Shown here: piece by piece, positions 34,556-43,869 of the stretch
Layout of the letters: each line of letters opens with the position of its first letter
Position numbering within the stretch: position 1 is the first letter of the stretch
Assembly (NCBI RefSeq): GCF_014198605.1
Contig: NZ_JACIHU010000012.1
Length of the DNA: 64,000 bases
Source of the DNA: Rhizobium etli_C
GTDB lineage: Bacteria; Pseudomonadota; Alphaproteobacteria; Rhizobiales; Rhizobiaceae
Reading direction: 5' to 3' (one strand)
Translations under genes and position numbers: made by a program
Notes under the pieces: model-generated
Seen by the model: the letters and a program-made list of their open reading frames with translations, nothing else
Databases searched by the model: none
Told to the model about the DNA's origin: nothing

Positions 34556-36712
34556 ATGAGCTTTTCATTTTCGGAACTCGACTTCCTCAAACCGGAGCTC
34601 GGGGCGGAATATATTGGTTCAGGCACCCACTTCGCCGTCTTCTCGGCCCATGCGGAACAGATCGAACTTTGTCTCTTCACCCCCGACGGAAAGGAAGAGA
34701 TCGCGCGGCTGCCGCTGCCGAAACGCGAGGGCGACATCTGGTCGGGCTATATCGCCGGCGTCGGCCCCGGCACCGTCTACGGCTATCGCGCCCACGGCCC
34801 TTACGATCCGCCGGCCGGTCATCGCTTCAATCCGAACAAGCTCCTGCTCGATCCCTATGCCAAGCAGGTAACGGGCGAATTGAAATGGGACGACGCGCTG
34901 TTCGGCTACCGGATCGGCGAGGACGATCTTTCCTTCGATGACCGCGACAGTGCGCCCTTCACGGTCAAGAGCGTGGTGCAGGATCCGGATTTCGACTGGG
35001 CCGGTGAAGAGGCGATCCGCCGCCCCTGGCCCGACACCATCATCTACGAGGCGCATGTGCGCGGCCTGACGATGACGCATCCGAAGGTGCCGGAACGGCT
35101 GCGCGGCACCTTTCTCGGCATGTGCAGCGATCCGATCATCGACCATCTCGTCAAGCTGGGCATCTCGGCAATCGAGCTCCTGCCGATCCAGTATTTTCTC
35201 GACGATCGTTATCTTCTGGAAAAGAATCTTCGCAACTACTGGGGCTACCAGACGCTCGGCTTCTTCGCGCCGCAATCGCGCTACATGTCCGGCGACAAGA
35301 TCACCGAAATCAAGACCATGGTGAAGAAGTTCCATGCCGCCGGCATCGAGGTGATCATGGATGTGGTCTACAACCACACCGCCGAAGGCAGCGAGAAGGG
35401 GCCGACCTTGTCCTTCCGCGGTCTCGACAATGCGAGCTATTATATCCTTTCCCCCGATGATCCCCGCCACACCTTCGATACCACAGGCACCGGCAATACT
35501 TTGAACGTCGCCAATCCGATGGTGATGCGCATGGTGCTCGACAGCCTGCGCTATTGGGTGGGAGTCATGCATATCGACGGTTTCCGCTTCGATCTCGCCA
35601 GCACGCTCGGCCGGCAGGATCTGGAGTTCGACCGTCAGGGGTTGTTCTTCGGCGCCATAAGACAGGATCCGATCCTGGCCGGGGTGAAGCTGATCGCCGA
35701 ACCCTGGGATATCGGCGAAGGCGGATATCAGGTCGGCGGTTTCCCGCACCCTTTCCGCGAGTGGAACGACAAGTTCCGCGACGACGTGCGCCGTTTCTGG
35801 AAGGGCGACGGCGGCATGGTGTCGGAACTGGCGGCGCGGATCACCGGCTCGGCGCTGCAATTCAACCATTCGGACCGGGGGGCGACTTCCTCGATCAATC
35901 TCCTGTCGGCCCATGACGGCTTCACCCTGATGGACACCGTCTCCTTCGACGGCAAGCACAACGAGGCGAACGGCGAGGACAACCGGGACGGCCATTCGGA
36001 CAATCATTCCGACAATATGGGCGCCGAGGGCGCCACCGATAATGCCGATATCAACGCCGCGCGGGCGCGGCGGCGGCGCAATATGATGGCGACGCTGATG
36101 CTTTCCCAGGGCGTGCCGATGATCTTGGCCGGCGACGAACTCGGCAACAGCCAGGGCGGGAACAACAACGCCTATTGCCAGGACAACGAGATCGGCTGGA
36201 CCGGTTGGGATGGCATCGATGATCCCTTCCTCGATTTCTGCCGGCAGGCCGTCGCCTTCCGCAAGGCCCATCCGGTGCTCAGGCAGGAGCGGTTCCTGAC
36301 CGGCGAGGTGAGCGAGGACGGGCGCATCGAGATCGCCTGGTACAAGCCGGACGGCAGTTTCATGGACGACGGGGCCTGGAACGACGACGGACTGCAAGTG
36401 CTCGGCGTCTACCTCTCGAAAAGCGTGCATGCGCCGGATACCGAGGCAATGGACGACCTCTTCCTGGTCTTCAACGCCGGCGGTGACTGCGAAGTTCATC
36501 TGCCAGTCGTCAACGGCCTGAAAAAGTGGTCCCGGGTTCTCGATACCGGCGCGGAGACCGGTGCCTTCGATGTGCACGATCAGGACAATCCCTTCATGGT
36601 CTACACCCAGAGCCTGGCCGTGTTTGCGCCGAAAGGACAGACCCAGCCGCCGGAGGGGGCGACCAAGGCCCAGCGCCGCCGGTGGTTCCAGTTTGGCCGT
36701 CGTGGCAAATAG
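34556..36712 (+). CDS. glgX: Glycogen debranching enzyme GlgX
   Basis: 718 residues of GH13 subfamily 11. The N-terminal CBM48 domain contains GSGTHFAVFSAHAEQIELCL and GYRAHGPYDPPAGHRF. The catalytic nucleophile Asp is in IDGFRFDLAS, acid/base Glu in LIAEPWDIGEGGYQVG, and the third acid in LLSAHDGFTLMDTVS. GMCSDPIIDHLVKLGISAIE is also as in GlgX/TreX. It hydrolyses alpha-1,6 branches of limit dextrins made by glycogen phosphorylase. No other glg gene is in the window. Start ATG 34556 gives a normal N-terminus. Confidence 0.93.
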   Translation: MSFSFSELDFLKPELGAEYIGSGTHFAVFSAHAEQIELCLFTPDGKEEIARLPLPKREGDIWSGYIAGVGPGTVYGYRAHGPYDPPAGHRFNPNKLLLDPYAKQVTGELKWDDALFGYRIGEDDLSFDDRDSAPFTVKSVVQDPDFDWAGEEAIRRPWPDTIIYEAHVRGLTMTHPKVPERLRGTFLGMCSDPIIDHLVKLGISAIELLPIQYFLDDRYLLEKNLRNYWGYQTLGFFAPQSRYMSGDKITEIKTMVKKFHAAGIEVIMDVVYNHTAEGSEKGPTLSFRGLDNASYYILSPDDPRHTFDTTGTGNTLNVANPMVMRMVLDSLRYWVGVMHIDGFRFDLASTLGRQDLEFDRQGLFFGAIRQDPILAGVKLIAEPWDIGEGGYQVGGFPHPFREWNDKFRDDVRRFWKGDGGMVSELAARITGSALQFNHSDRGATSSINLLSAHDGFTLMDTVSFDGKHNEANGEDNRDGHSDNHSDNMGAEGATDNADINAARARRRRNMMATLMLSQGVPMILAGDELGNSQGGNNNAYCQDNEIGWTGWDGIDDPFLDFCRQAVAFRKAHPVLRQERFLTGEVSEDGRIEIAWYKPDGSFMDDGAWNDDGLQVLGVYLSKSVHAPDTEAMDDLFLVFNAGGDCEVHLPVVNGLKKWSRVLDTGAETGAFDVHDQDNPFMVYTQSLAVFAPKGQTQPPEGATKAQRRRWFQFGRRGK

Positions 36713-36727
36713 CAGGTCGTCAACAGC

Positions 36728-37735
36728 ATGAATGCCGAAGCCATCACCGATCTTGGCCTCATCTATGTCAGCGATACCGAACCGGGCATCCGCAGACGAA
36801 GGAAAGGCAAGGGCTTCAGCTATGTGATGCCTGATGGCAGGACGCTTGCCGATGAGTTGCAGCGGGCGCGCATCGGCGCGCTCGGCCTGCCGCCGGCCTA
36901 TGAGAATGTCTGGATCTGTCTCTACGAGAACGGTCATCTCCAGGCGACCGGCATCGATGCGCGCGGGCGCAAGCAATACCGTTATCACAAGGAGTGGCAA
37001 TCCTTCCGCAGCGCCGGAAAATTCCACCAGCTGATCGAATTCGGCCGGGCATTGCCGAAGATCCGCCGCACCGTGCTGCGCCATCTCGACACCGGTGCGG
37101 AGGATGTCAAGGGTGTGCTGGCGGCTTTGACGACGCTGCTCGACGAGGCGCATCTGCGGGTCGGCAACCAGGCCTATGTCAGGGAGAACGGCACCTATGG
37201 CGCAACGACGCTGTTGAAGCGGCACCTGAAGATCGTCGACGGGCGGATCGAGCTGAAGTTCCGCGCCAAGGGCGGCAAGCGCGTCCAGCGCAGCCTCAAG
37301 CATCCCAGGCTGCAGAAGATCCTGGAAGAGATTGCCGATCTGCCCGGCCGCCAGCTGTTCGTCTGGAAGGATGAAGGCGGGGCGCTGAAGCCGGTCGATT
37401 CCGGCCGGCTGAATGCCTATCTGGCCGAGATATCGGGCATTCCGATCTCCGCCAAGACCTTTCGCACCTGGGCCGGATCGCTGGCGGCCTTCGGCATGGC
37501 GCGCGAAAGAATTGCCGGCGGCCGCCGGCCGACGGTCAAGGAAATGTCGGAGGCGGCGGCCGAGGCGCTGCACAATACGCCGGCAATTTCACGCTCGAGC
37601 TACATCCATCCGGCGATCATCGCGCTCGCCGGCAATGACCATCCTGTGATCGAGGGTCGCAACGAGCCGCTGCGGGGCTTGAGGGCGGAAGAAAACAGGC
37701 TACTTGATTTCCTGACACGCGAGATCGAGGAATGA
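36728..37735 (+). CDS. DNA topoisomerase IB
   Basis: 335 residues, the length of bacterial (poxvirus-like) type IB enzymes. Catalytic residues can be placed: Arg in DEAHLRVGNQAYV, Lys in LKFRAKGGKRVQ, Arg/His region in SAKTFRTWAGSLAAFG and the nucleophile Tyr in ISRSSYIHPAI. It relaxes supercoils through a 3'-phosphotyrosine link. It lies 15 bases after glgX, and its stop overlaps the next gene by 4 bases, coupling it to a LigD-like polymerase. Confidence 0.93.
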   Translation: MNAEAITDLGLIYVSDTEPGIRRRRKGKGFSYVMPDGRTLADELQRARIGALGLPPAYENVWICLYENGHLQATGIDARGRKQYRYHKEWQSFRSAGKFHQLIEFGRALPKIRRTVLRHLDTGAEDVKGVLAALTTLLDEAHLRVGNQAYVRENGTYGATTLLKRHLKIVDGRIELKFRAKGGKRVQRSLKHPRLQKILEEIADLPGRQLFVWKDEGGALKPVDSGRLNAYLAEISGIPISAKTFRTWAGSLAAFGMARERIAGGRRPTVKEMSEAAAEALHNTPAISRSSYIHPAIIALAGNDHPVIEGRNEPLRGLRAEENRLLDFLTREIEE

Positions 37736-38610
37736 GCCCTGCAAACCCGCCGACATCGGACGTATCCCTGACCCATCCCGACCGGCTTTACTGGCCGGAC
37801 GAGGGCGTGACCAAGCAGAAGCTGGCGGATTATTACGCCGCTGTCTGGCGTTTCATGGCACCTTATCTCGTCAACCGGCCGTTGGCGCTGTTGCGCCTGC
37901 CGGACGGCATTAAAAGCCACCAGCGGTTTTTCCAGAAACACGGCTGGAAAGGCATGAATTCCCATATCGAGGAGATCGCCGACCCTGAGGACGCGGACGG
38001 CGAGAAATTGCTGCGCATTTCCGATTTCGACGGGCTTGTCGCGCTGGTGCAATCGGCCGCACTTGAAATTCACCCCTGGGGCACGACGGCCGATCATTGG
38101 GAAAGACCCGATATGATCATCATGGATCTCGATCCTGGCGAGGACGTGGCCTGGAGCGCGGTGACATCGGCAGCGCTTGACGTAAAGGAGCGGCTGGAAG
38201 CCCGCGGGCTTGCCGCCTTCGTCAAGACCTCCGGCGGCAAGGGGCTGCATGTGGTGGCGCCGCTTGCGCCGAAGGCCAGCTGGGCCGAGGTGAAGGATTT
38301 CGCCCATACGCTTGCCGAAAGCATGTCGGCCGACGCGTCGGAGAAATATCTGGCAACGGCGACGAAGGCAAAACGCGGTGGGCATATCTATATCGATTAT
38401 CTCCGCAACGGCCGCGGCAGCACGGCGGTCGCGCCCTATTCGACGCGGGCGCGACCGGGTGCGCCGGTGTCGATGCCGCTCGATTGGTCCGAGCTGAAGG
38501 AACTCAGCGGTCCGGCCGCCTTCACTCTCGCGAATGTGCCGCAGCGGGTGGAGACCAGGCCGCGCGATCCCTGGGGTGATTTCTTCGCGGCAGCCGTGCC
38601 GCTGCCATGA
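37732..38610 (+). CDS. LigD-type primase-polymerase domain, standalone
   Basis: 292 residues, corresponding only to the polymerase (AEP/primase) domain of LigD. Motifs: metal-binding MIIMDLDPGEDVAW, VKTSGGKGLHVVAPL, and YIDYLRNGRGSTAVAPYS with the third acidic residue. There is no ligase or phosphoesterase part. LigD polymerases add nucleotides at broken ends during Ku-dependent end joining. Neither Ku nor a ligase is in the window. Translational coupling to topoisomerase IB (ATGA overlap) suggests a joint role in DNA repair or end processing. Confidence 0.9.
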   Translation: MSPANPPTSDVSLTHPDRLYWPDEGVTKQKLADYYAAVWRFMAPYLVNRPLALLRLPDGIKSHQRFFQKHGWKGMNSHIEEIADPEDADGEKLLRISDFDGLVALVQSAALEIHPWGTTADHWERPDMIIMDLDPGEDVAWSAVTSAALDVKERLEARGLAAFVKTSGGKGLHVVAPLAPKASWAEVKDFAHTLAESMSADASEKYLATATKAKRGGHIYIDYLRNGRGSTAVAPYSTRARPGAPVSMPLDWSELKELSGPAAFTLANVPQRVETRPRDPWGDFFAAAVPLP

Positions 38611-38619
38611 ATGGCCCGC

Positions 38620-39345
38620 TCATCCCGTGCTGTCGAGCTCGGGATAATGTCTGAAAATCCCTTCCTCGTTGAAGGCGAGGCGGCGAGGGGAGGCCAGATA
38701 GCGAGCGATGTTCGGCCGCTTTACTACCGCAGCATGCAGGGTCAGCAGAGCAGGATAATCGGCCTTGCGTTTGGCCATGGCCTTCGGAAAGGCATAGGTC
38801 AGGCCTTCGATCACCTGGAAGAGCGAAAGGTCGACATAGGTCAGCGCGTCGCCGACCATGTGGCCGGAACCATCAGGGTTTTGCCGCAGCACACGCTCGA
38901 AATAGCCAAGGTATTTCGGAATGCGCTGGCCGATAAAGGCCGCCGAGCGGGCCTTCGCCTCCTGCTTCTGCTCTTCGTAATATCGCCCCATGTCGATCGG
39001 GTGATGCGTGTCGTGCACCTCGGCGACGAAATCGGTGACGGTAAGCTGCAGGCCGTTGGCGACATGACGAAGGCCCTCATCCCCGGGCGCAAGCCCCAGT
39101 CTCGGGCCGAGATAAAAAAGGATGTTGGCGACATGCGGGATGATCAGATCGCCATCCTTCAGGAAGGGTGGCGCGAAGGGAATATGCGCTTCGCTTTCGC
39201 TTTCCATGATCTCGAACATGGCGCCGGTGCCGCGGCCGGGGTCACGGGTAATGTCGACATAATCGGCGCCGGCCTCTTCCAGTGCCAGCCGGACGAATTC
39301 GCCGCGCCCCTGAATGCCGTCCCAATAATAAAGCTCATAGGCCAT
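38620..39345 (-). CDS. Glutathione S-transferase
   Basis: 241 residues. The N-terminal thioredoxin-like domain runs from ELYYWDGIQGRGEFVRLALE to the SN-type region IIPHVANILFYLG, and an all-helical domain follows (MVGDALTYVDLSLFQVIEGL, the conserved N-capping box GDxLTxxD). The DGIQGRGE start resembles Sigma/Pi-like bacterial GSTs. It conjugates or binds glutathione; substrate unknown. The gene converges on the LigD-like gene with 9 bases between and is followed upstream by the DUF3175 gene. Confidence 0.88.
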   Translation of the reverse strand: MAYELYYWDGIQGRGEFVRLALEEAGADYVDITRDPGRGTGAMFEIMESESEAHIPFAPPFLKDGDLIIPHVANILFYLGPRLGLAPGDEGLRHVANGLQLTVTDFVAEVHDTHHPIDMGRYYEEQKQEAKARSAAFIGQRIPKYLGYFERVLRQNPDGSGHMVGDALTYVDLSLFQVIEGLTYAFPKAMAKRKADYPALLTLHAAVVKRPNIARYLASPRRLAFNEEGIFRHYPELDSTG

Positions 39346-39351
39346 CTCAGC

Positions 39352-39642
39352 TTAATCCTTCGGTTTACGACCGAAGTCTTTTCGCAGTTCGTCCTTGGCT
39401 TCTTCAAGGGTGGCCCGCCGTTTTTTCGTCAATTGGTCGCCGGCGCGGTTGATGTAGAAGGTCAGCATCGACATGGCCGCGCGAAACGGACTCGACTTGC
39501 GGCGACGGCTCTCCTCGGCCGAATGCTTGACCGAGCGGGCAATCTTCTTCGGATCGTCCGATTTGAACACGCCTTCCTTCAGGTCCATTGCGTCGCTGTG
39601 TTCGGTGACATCCTGCGACCATTTCTTTTTCGATTTGGCCAT
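39352..39642 (-). CDS. DUF3175 family small protein
   Basis: 96 residues from ATG 39642, which has an AAAGGA site (a longer frame to 39696 is unlikely). The family is recognised by KKKWSQDVTEHSDAMDLKEG, then DDPKKIARSVKHSAEESRRR and FYINRAGDQLTKKRRATLE. Highly charged, small, cytoplasmic; function unknown. Such genes are frequent near stress-related small proteins in Rhizobiales, as here with the next gene. Confidence 0.8.
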   Translation of the reverse strand: MAKSKKKWSQDVTEHSDAMDLKEGVFKSDDPKKIARSVKHSAEESRRRKSSPFRAAMSMLTFYINRAGDQLTKKRRATLEEAKDELRKDFGRKPKD

Positions 39643-39698
39643 GGCGAAATCCTTTTGCCGGATACGGGCGGCGCAGGCCACCGCCGTTTCCGCCATCC

Positions 39699-40013
39699 TT
39701 AGTGGTGACTGTGGTGCTCGTTGCGTTTGCGTGTCGCTGCCGCCTTCTTGGCCGAGGCGGACCGCTCCTCTTTCGAGCGCGCCGCCGATGCAGCGCCGCC
39801 GGCGCGTCCGCCCTTTTCGGAGGATTCGTGCGTATCCTTCTTGCCGCGGCCGGATCCGGATTTGTTGCCGCCGCCGCTTTCCTTGTTGACCGTCGCCCAG
39901 GCACGCCGTTCAGCTTCCTTCTCGGAAACGCCGCGATCCTCGTAGCTTTCCTCGATATGCTCGGCCTTGCGCTTCTGCTTGTCGGTATAGTCGGATTTGT
40001 CTCCTCGCGGCAT
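39699..40013 (-). CDS. Small basic disordered protein (plasmid-stabilisation-like annotation)
   Basis: 104 residues, rich in Lys, Arg, Ser and Gly. The N-terminal part (DKSDYTDKQKRKAEHIEESY, SEKEAERRAWATVNKESGGG) is a conserved motif in Proteobacteria, often labelled plasmid stabilisation protein without evidence. The rest is low complexity and ends NEHHSHH. A DNA-binding or stress role is plausible, but unknown. It is the upstream neighbour of the DUF3175 gene with 56 bases between. Confidence 0.75.
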   Translation of the reverse strand: MPRGDKSDYTDKQKRKAEHIEESYEDRGVSEKEAERRAWATVNKESGGGNKSGSGRGKKDTHESSEKGGRAGGAASAARSKEERSASAKKAAATRKRNEHHSHH

Positions 40014-40188
40014 CTTCGCCTCCTGTTGATTGCAAAGCGATGGAACGCGTTTTTAGGAGAATCCAACCCGTGCGGAGCGCAAAAGTTCCCTCGAAGGTCA
40101 TTGCCCCGGATTTCGGAACAAAAGTTTATTTTGTCAGGTTTTCGAGGGGAAAACCTGCATAATCCGCCTACAGCAAGGAGCCGAGAAC

Positions 40189-40590
40189 ATGGAAAAACAC
40201 CTCGTCAAAGCCGATGGAACCGGCATGATCGACGTGAACGGCCAGGTATCGCCGGTCACCTACACTGTCAGCTTCAAGGAGGGAATGGGCCATTCCTATG
40301 AGGTCGATATCCGCCTGATGGCGCCGCGCGACTGGCTGCTGCAGAGGGGTTTCAACCGGGATGCCGTGCTGGTCAGCCAGAGCGGCGCGCGTATTCCTGT
40401 CTATCACGATAGTGCCAACTATCACGATGGTGCCAACCATCACGGTGACGGTCATCAGGACGGTGGCCGCCTGGATCCTGCCGAAGCGATTGCGATCGAA
40501 CTGACGGCGCGCGATGACAGCTGCACCAGCGAGGCTGATCTGATGGGCAAATATCCTGAGTTCGACGGTTTTAGAGCCTTTCCCGGTTAG
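40189..40590 (+). CDS. Unknown protein with tandem His/Asp repeat
   Basis: 133 residues, no recognised family. Residues 1-65 appear folded (VTYTVSFKEGMGHSYEVDIR). Residues 72-90 come from 18-bp DNA tandem repeats (40402-40455) that read YHDSAN, YHDGAN, HHGDGH, a possible metal-binding segment. The end (EADLMGKYPEFDGF) runs into an inverted-repeat element that supplies the final residues and stop. AGGAG lies about 11 bases before the ATG. A repeat-bearing, variable-length region is likely. Confidence 0.65.
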   Translation: MEKHLVKADGTGMIDVNGQVSPVTYTVSFKEGMGHSYEVDIRLMAPRDWLLQRGFNRDAVLVSQSGARIPVYHDSANYHDGANHHGDGHQDGGRLDPAEAIAIELTARDDSCTSEADLMGKYPEFDGFRAFPG

Positions 40591-40929
40591 ATTGAAGCAT
40601 TCTGCCGGAGCAGGTTTTCGTCAGGGCAGAGGCGATTGGCGATGGGCATACCCTCAGGTACGTCCGAGCCGATCGCCTCTGATCCTGGCTAGAGATGCCC
40701 GGCCCACCGGCCGCACCGCTTCGCTATGGCGAAGCGATAAGTGCGTCCGGCGATTCCCAAGTCTTGCAGATTTGCCTGGCAAATCTGCGGGAGGGTTGGC
40801 TGAAACGGGCCGGCTGATCGACCGGCCGGCTTGGCCGTAGAGCTGGGCTACGACGCGCGCCGGCCGGTCGACCATCCGACTCCGTTTGAGCCAACAGAAT
40901 GCTTCAATCTAACCAGGAAAGGCTCTAAA
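40570..40929. repeat. 360-bp element with 35-bp terminal inverted repeats
   Basis: Arm 40570-40604 and arm 40895-40929 are reverse complements with one mismatch. The outer ends read TTTAGAGCCTTTCC on both sides. Inside are further palindromes (GAGGCGAT…ATCGCCTC, and GGTCGACC/GGCCGGC stretches). It fills the 334-base gap between two convergent genes. Remarkably, it also contains both stop codons (40588-40590 and 40925-40927), so both proteins end inside the element. It is likely a rhizobial palindromic repeat. Confidence 0.8.
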
Positions 40930-43648
40930 GCCGCTGCTGCAGGGCGGTCTTGACGGCCTGCTCGAGCGCGGCGCTGTCGAAAGGTTTCGTCAGCAGCACC
41001 GAGCCGGAGAAACGATTGGCGTCGGGCAGGTCGCTGTCGCCCGTGGCAAAGACCAGACCGACCGAGGGAAGCACTTCCCGCGCTCTGGCGGCAAAGGCCG
41101 AACCCGACATGCCGGGCAGGCCGACATCGACGACGACGATGTCGACGATGGTATGGCCAAGGATATCCGCGCCCTGTTCGCCACTCTCGGCCTCGATGAC
41201 GTCATAGCCGAGATCCTGCAGGATCTCTGCAGTATCCATGCGAATAAAGGCGTCGTCTTCTACGAGCAGCAGCTTCAGCTTTCCGGCAGTCTCGGCATGT
41301 CTTGGATCGGGAGCTGTTGAATGGGGCGCGGCGGCATCGGCTGCCGCTCGGCCGCCCTGCGGCCGGTTGGTGAGCACGTGGCGGATCTTGCGGGCCAGCT
41401 CCTCGCGCGTATAGGGCTTGGAGAGCAACTCCAGCCCGGGATCGAGCCTGCCGCCATGGACGATCGAGTCTTCGGTATAGCCGGAGGTGTAGAGCACGGC
41501 GATGTCGGGAAGACGCGCGCGCGCCATGCGCACAAGTTGCGGGCTCTTCAACGGGCCGGGCATGACGACATCGGTAAAGAGCAGATCGATATGGGCGCCG
41601 CTTTCGATCACCGTCAGCGCGCTTTGCGCATCCTTGGCCTTCAAGACGTAATAGCCGAGGTCCGACAGCATCTCGATAACAGTGGTGCGAACACCCTCGT
41701 CATCCTCGGCGACAAGGATGGTTTCGGTCCCGCCGGTTGCCGGCACGGTGTCGGCGGCGCTGACGTGATCCTCGCTGCGGAACGAACGGGCGAGATAGAG
41801 CTTGATGGTCGTGCCTTCGCCGGCCTGGCTGTAGATCTTTACGTGGCCGCCGGACTGCTTGACGAAGCCGTAGACCATCGACAGGCCGAGACCGGTGCCC
41901 TTGCCTTCCGGTTTCGTCGAGAAAAAGGGCTCGAAGGCCTGCTCCTTTACCTCCTCGGTCATGCCGGAGCCGGTATCGGTGACCGCGAGCACGACATATT
42001 GGCCGGCCTTCACTTCAGGATGGGTGCGGCTGTAGGAATCGTCGAGGAAGGCGTTGCCGACTTCGATCGTCAACCTGCCGGCGCCATTCATCGCGTCGCG
42101 CGAGTTGATCGCAAGGTTGAGCAGGGCATTCTCGATCTGGAGCGGATCGGCGAAGGTGTTCCAGAGGCCGCCGGCGACGACGGTCTCGACTTCGATCTCT
42201 TCCCCGAGCGCGCGGCGCAGCATATCGTCCATGGCGGTGACGAGACGGCCGATATTGATGACCTTCGGTTCCAGCGGCTGGCGGCGGCCGAAGGCGAGCA
42301 ACTGGCTGGCCAGCCGCGAACCACGTTCGACGGCGACGAGCGCATTGGCAATGCGCTCCTTGGCCCGGCCGTTTTCCGCCACGTCCTTGCCGAGAAGCTG
42401 CAGATTGCCCGAGATGACCTGCAGCAGATTGTTGAAGTCATGGGCGACGCCGCCGGTGAGCTTGCCGATCGATTCCATCTTCTGCGCCTGCTGGAGCGCT
42501 GCTTCGGCCTGCTGGCGATCGGCGATCTCGGCTGCCACGCGCACTTCGAGCATTTCGTTGAGTTTGCGCAGCTGATCTTCCATGTCGCGGCGATGGTCGA
42601 TTTCGACCTTGGCGGCCCGGAAGAGCCGGATATTGTCGATCGCCACGGCCGACTGGCTGGCGAGGCTGACGAGGCTCGCCTCGGCGGCTTCAGAAAAACG
42701 CCCGGGTTCGGCGTGGCCGAAGAACAGGCCGCCGATGACGCTGCCGTCGCGCGATTTCACCGGCACGGCAAGATAACTCCTGACCGGCAGATGCCCCTTC
42801 GGCATGCCGGAATGCGGCGCGTTCTGCCCGTAGCGCGGGTCGAGCAGGATGTTGTCGGAGCGTACGATGCCTTCGCCACCGAAGGTCGGCGCGAAGACCT
42901 TGGTCTTGCGCGGCATCGGGAATTTTTCGAAGTTCTTCCGCTCGACGCCGGAGAGAGCGTAAAGCATATAGCTGCCACCCTCGCCGTCATCGACATTGTA
43001 GAAGAAGGCGCCGAATTCGGCGCCGGTGAGCGTCACGCCGGCATCGACGACAATCTGTGTCAGGCGTTCGACGTCCGGCTCGACGGTGATCGCCGCACCC
43101 GCCCGATTGACGACGGCAAGCGCCTCCGACTTGGCGCGCAGCTCTTCCAGCGCCAGCTTCTCGCCGCGTTTGGCCGCCACCTGGTCGGTGACGTCGAGGG
43201 TCGCGCAGAGGATGCCGGCGATGGTGCCGTCATCGTCGCGCAGCGGCGTATAGGAAAAGGTGAACCAGGTGTCCTCGGTGCGGCCGTCGCGGCGCATCGG
43301 AATGAGCAACTCTTCGAAGAGCTGCGGGCTGCCGCTGAGCGTGCTCGCCACGATCGGCGAGAATTGCTCCCAGATATCCGCCCAGACTTCACGGAAAGGT
43401 CTTCCGAGTGCGGCGGGATGCCGCTCGGGGAAAACGGGAACATAGGCGTCATTGTAGAGAAAGGCGAGATCGGGACCCCAGGCGACGAATTTCGGCTGGC
43501 GCGAATTCAAAACCATTTCGGCGATGTGCTTGAGAGAAGCAGGCCAGCTTTCAACCGGTCCGAGACCGACGGCGTCAAAGGCCGGATGCCGCAGCAATTC
43601 GCCGATTTCGCCGCCGCCTCTCGGCCAGCCTTTGCCGAAACTTCGCAT
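40925..43648 (-). CDS. Hybrid sensor histidine kinase with two receiver domains
   Basis: 907 residues, no membrane helix. Order: PAS (about 40-150, WGPDLAFLYNDAYVPVFPER), GAF (about 180-325), coiled linker (330-400), HisKA with the phosphorylated His in KLTGGVAHDFNNLLQVISG (about 410), HATPase with DTGSGM and KGTGLGLSMV (500-620), REC1 with Asp in DLLFTDVVMPG, and REC2 with Asp in DIVVVDVGLPGMSG. The HDFNN motif places it in the HWE-unrelated, PAS-GAF hybrid group common in rhizobia. The input is unknown. Its final codons lie in the inverted-repeat element. Confidence 0.9.
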   Translation of the reverse strand: MRSFGKGWPRGGGEIGELLRHPAFDAVGLGPVESWPASLKHIAEMVLNSRQPKFVAWGPDLAFLYNDAYVPVFPERHPAALGRPFREVWADIWEQFSPIVASTLSGSPQLFEELLIPMRRDGRTEDTWFTFSYTPLRDDDGTIAGILCATLDVTDQVAAKRGEKLALEELRAKSEALAVVNRAGAAITVEPDVERLTQIVVDAGVTLTGAEFGAFFYNVDDGEGGSYMLYALSGVERKNFEKFPMPRKTKVFAPTFGGEGIVRSDNILLDPRYGQNAPHSGMPKGHLPVRSYLAVPVKSRDGSVIGGLFFGHAEPGRFSEAAEASLVSLASQSAVAIDNIRLFRAAKVEIDHRRDMEDQLRKLNEMLEVRVAAEIADRQQAEAALQQAQKMESIGKLTGGVAHDFNNLLQVISGNLQLLGKDVAENGRAKERIANALVAVERGSRLASQLLAFGRRQPLEPKVINIGRLVTAMDDMLRRALGEEIEVETVVAGGLWNTFADPLQIENALLNLAINSRDAMNGAGRLTIEVGNAFLDDSYSRTHPEVKAGQYVVLAVTDTGSGMTEEVKEQAFEPFFSTKPEGKGTGLGLSMVYGFVKQSGGHVKIYSQAGEGTTIKLYLARSFRSEDHVSAADTVPATGGTETILVAEDDEGVRTTVIEMLSDLGYYVLKAKDAQSALTVIESGAHIDLLFTDVVMPGPLKSPQLVRMARARLPDIAVLYTSGYTEDSIVHGGRLDPGLELLSKPYTREELARKIRHVLTNRPQGGRAAADAAAPHSTAPDPRHAETAGKLKLLLVEDDAFIRMDTAEILQDLGYDVIEAESGEQGADILGHTIVDIVVVDVGLPGMSGSAFAARAREVLPSVGLVFATGDSDLPDANRFSGSVLLTKPFDSAALEQAVKTALQQRL

Positions 43649-43869
43649 TCAAAACGCTTTCTTGTCGCCCGCCGCGCCGGTGTGGGCGCCAGCAATTGAA
43701 AGTCCTGCAGCCCCCTTCGCACGTCTGAAAGAGGCGCGGCTGCAGGGGTTCAGCTTGTCCAACCGTCAAGATAGCGGCTTGCGAGGGCAGGGAAAGGGAG
43801 GTGTCGAAATATCATTAACCGCTCGCAGTTCAACCTTTTGCACCGGTGACGCGGGCCGTCTTCGAGCGG

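Noticed and set aside
34619..37573. 984-codon open frame on the minus strand
   Set aside because: It is antisense to glgX and topoisomerase IB, which have clear catalytic motifs. Its translation shows no family pattern and reflects high GC codon bias.
40402..40455. Short tandem repeat considered as a CRISPR-like array
   Set aside because: Units are 18 bp, adjacent without spacers and in coding frame.
41321..43699. 792-codon plus-strand frame
   Set aside because: Antisense shadow of the hybrid histidine kinase.
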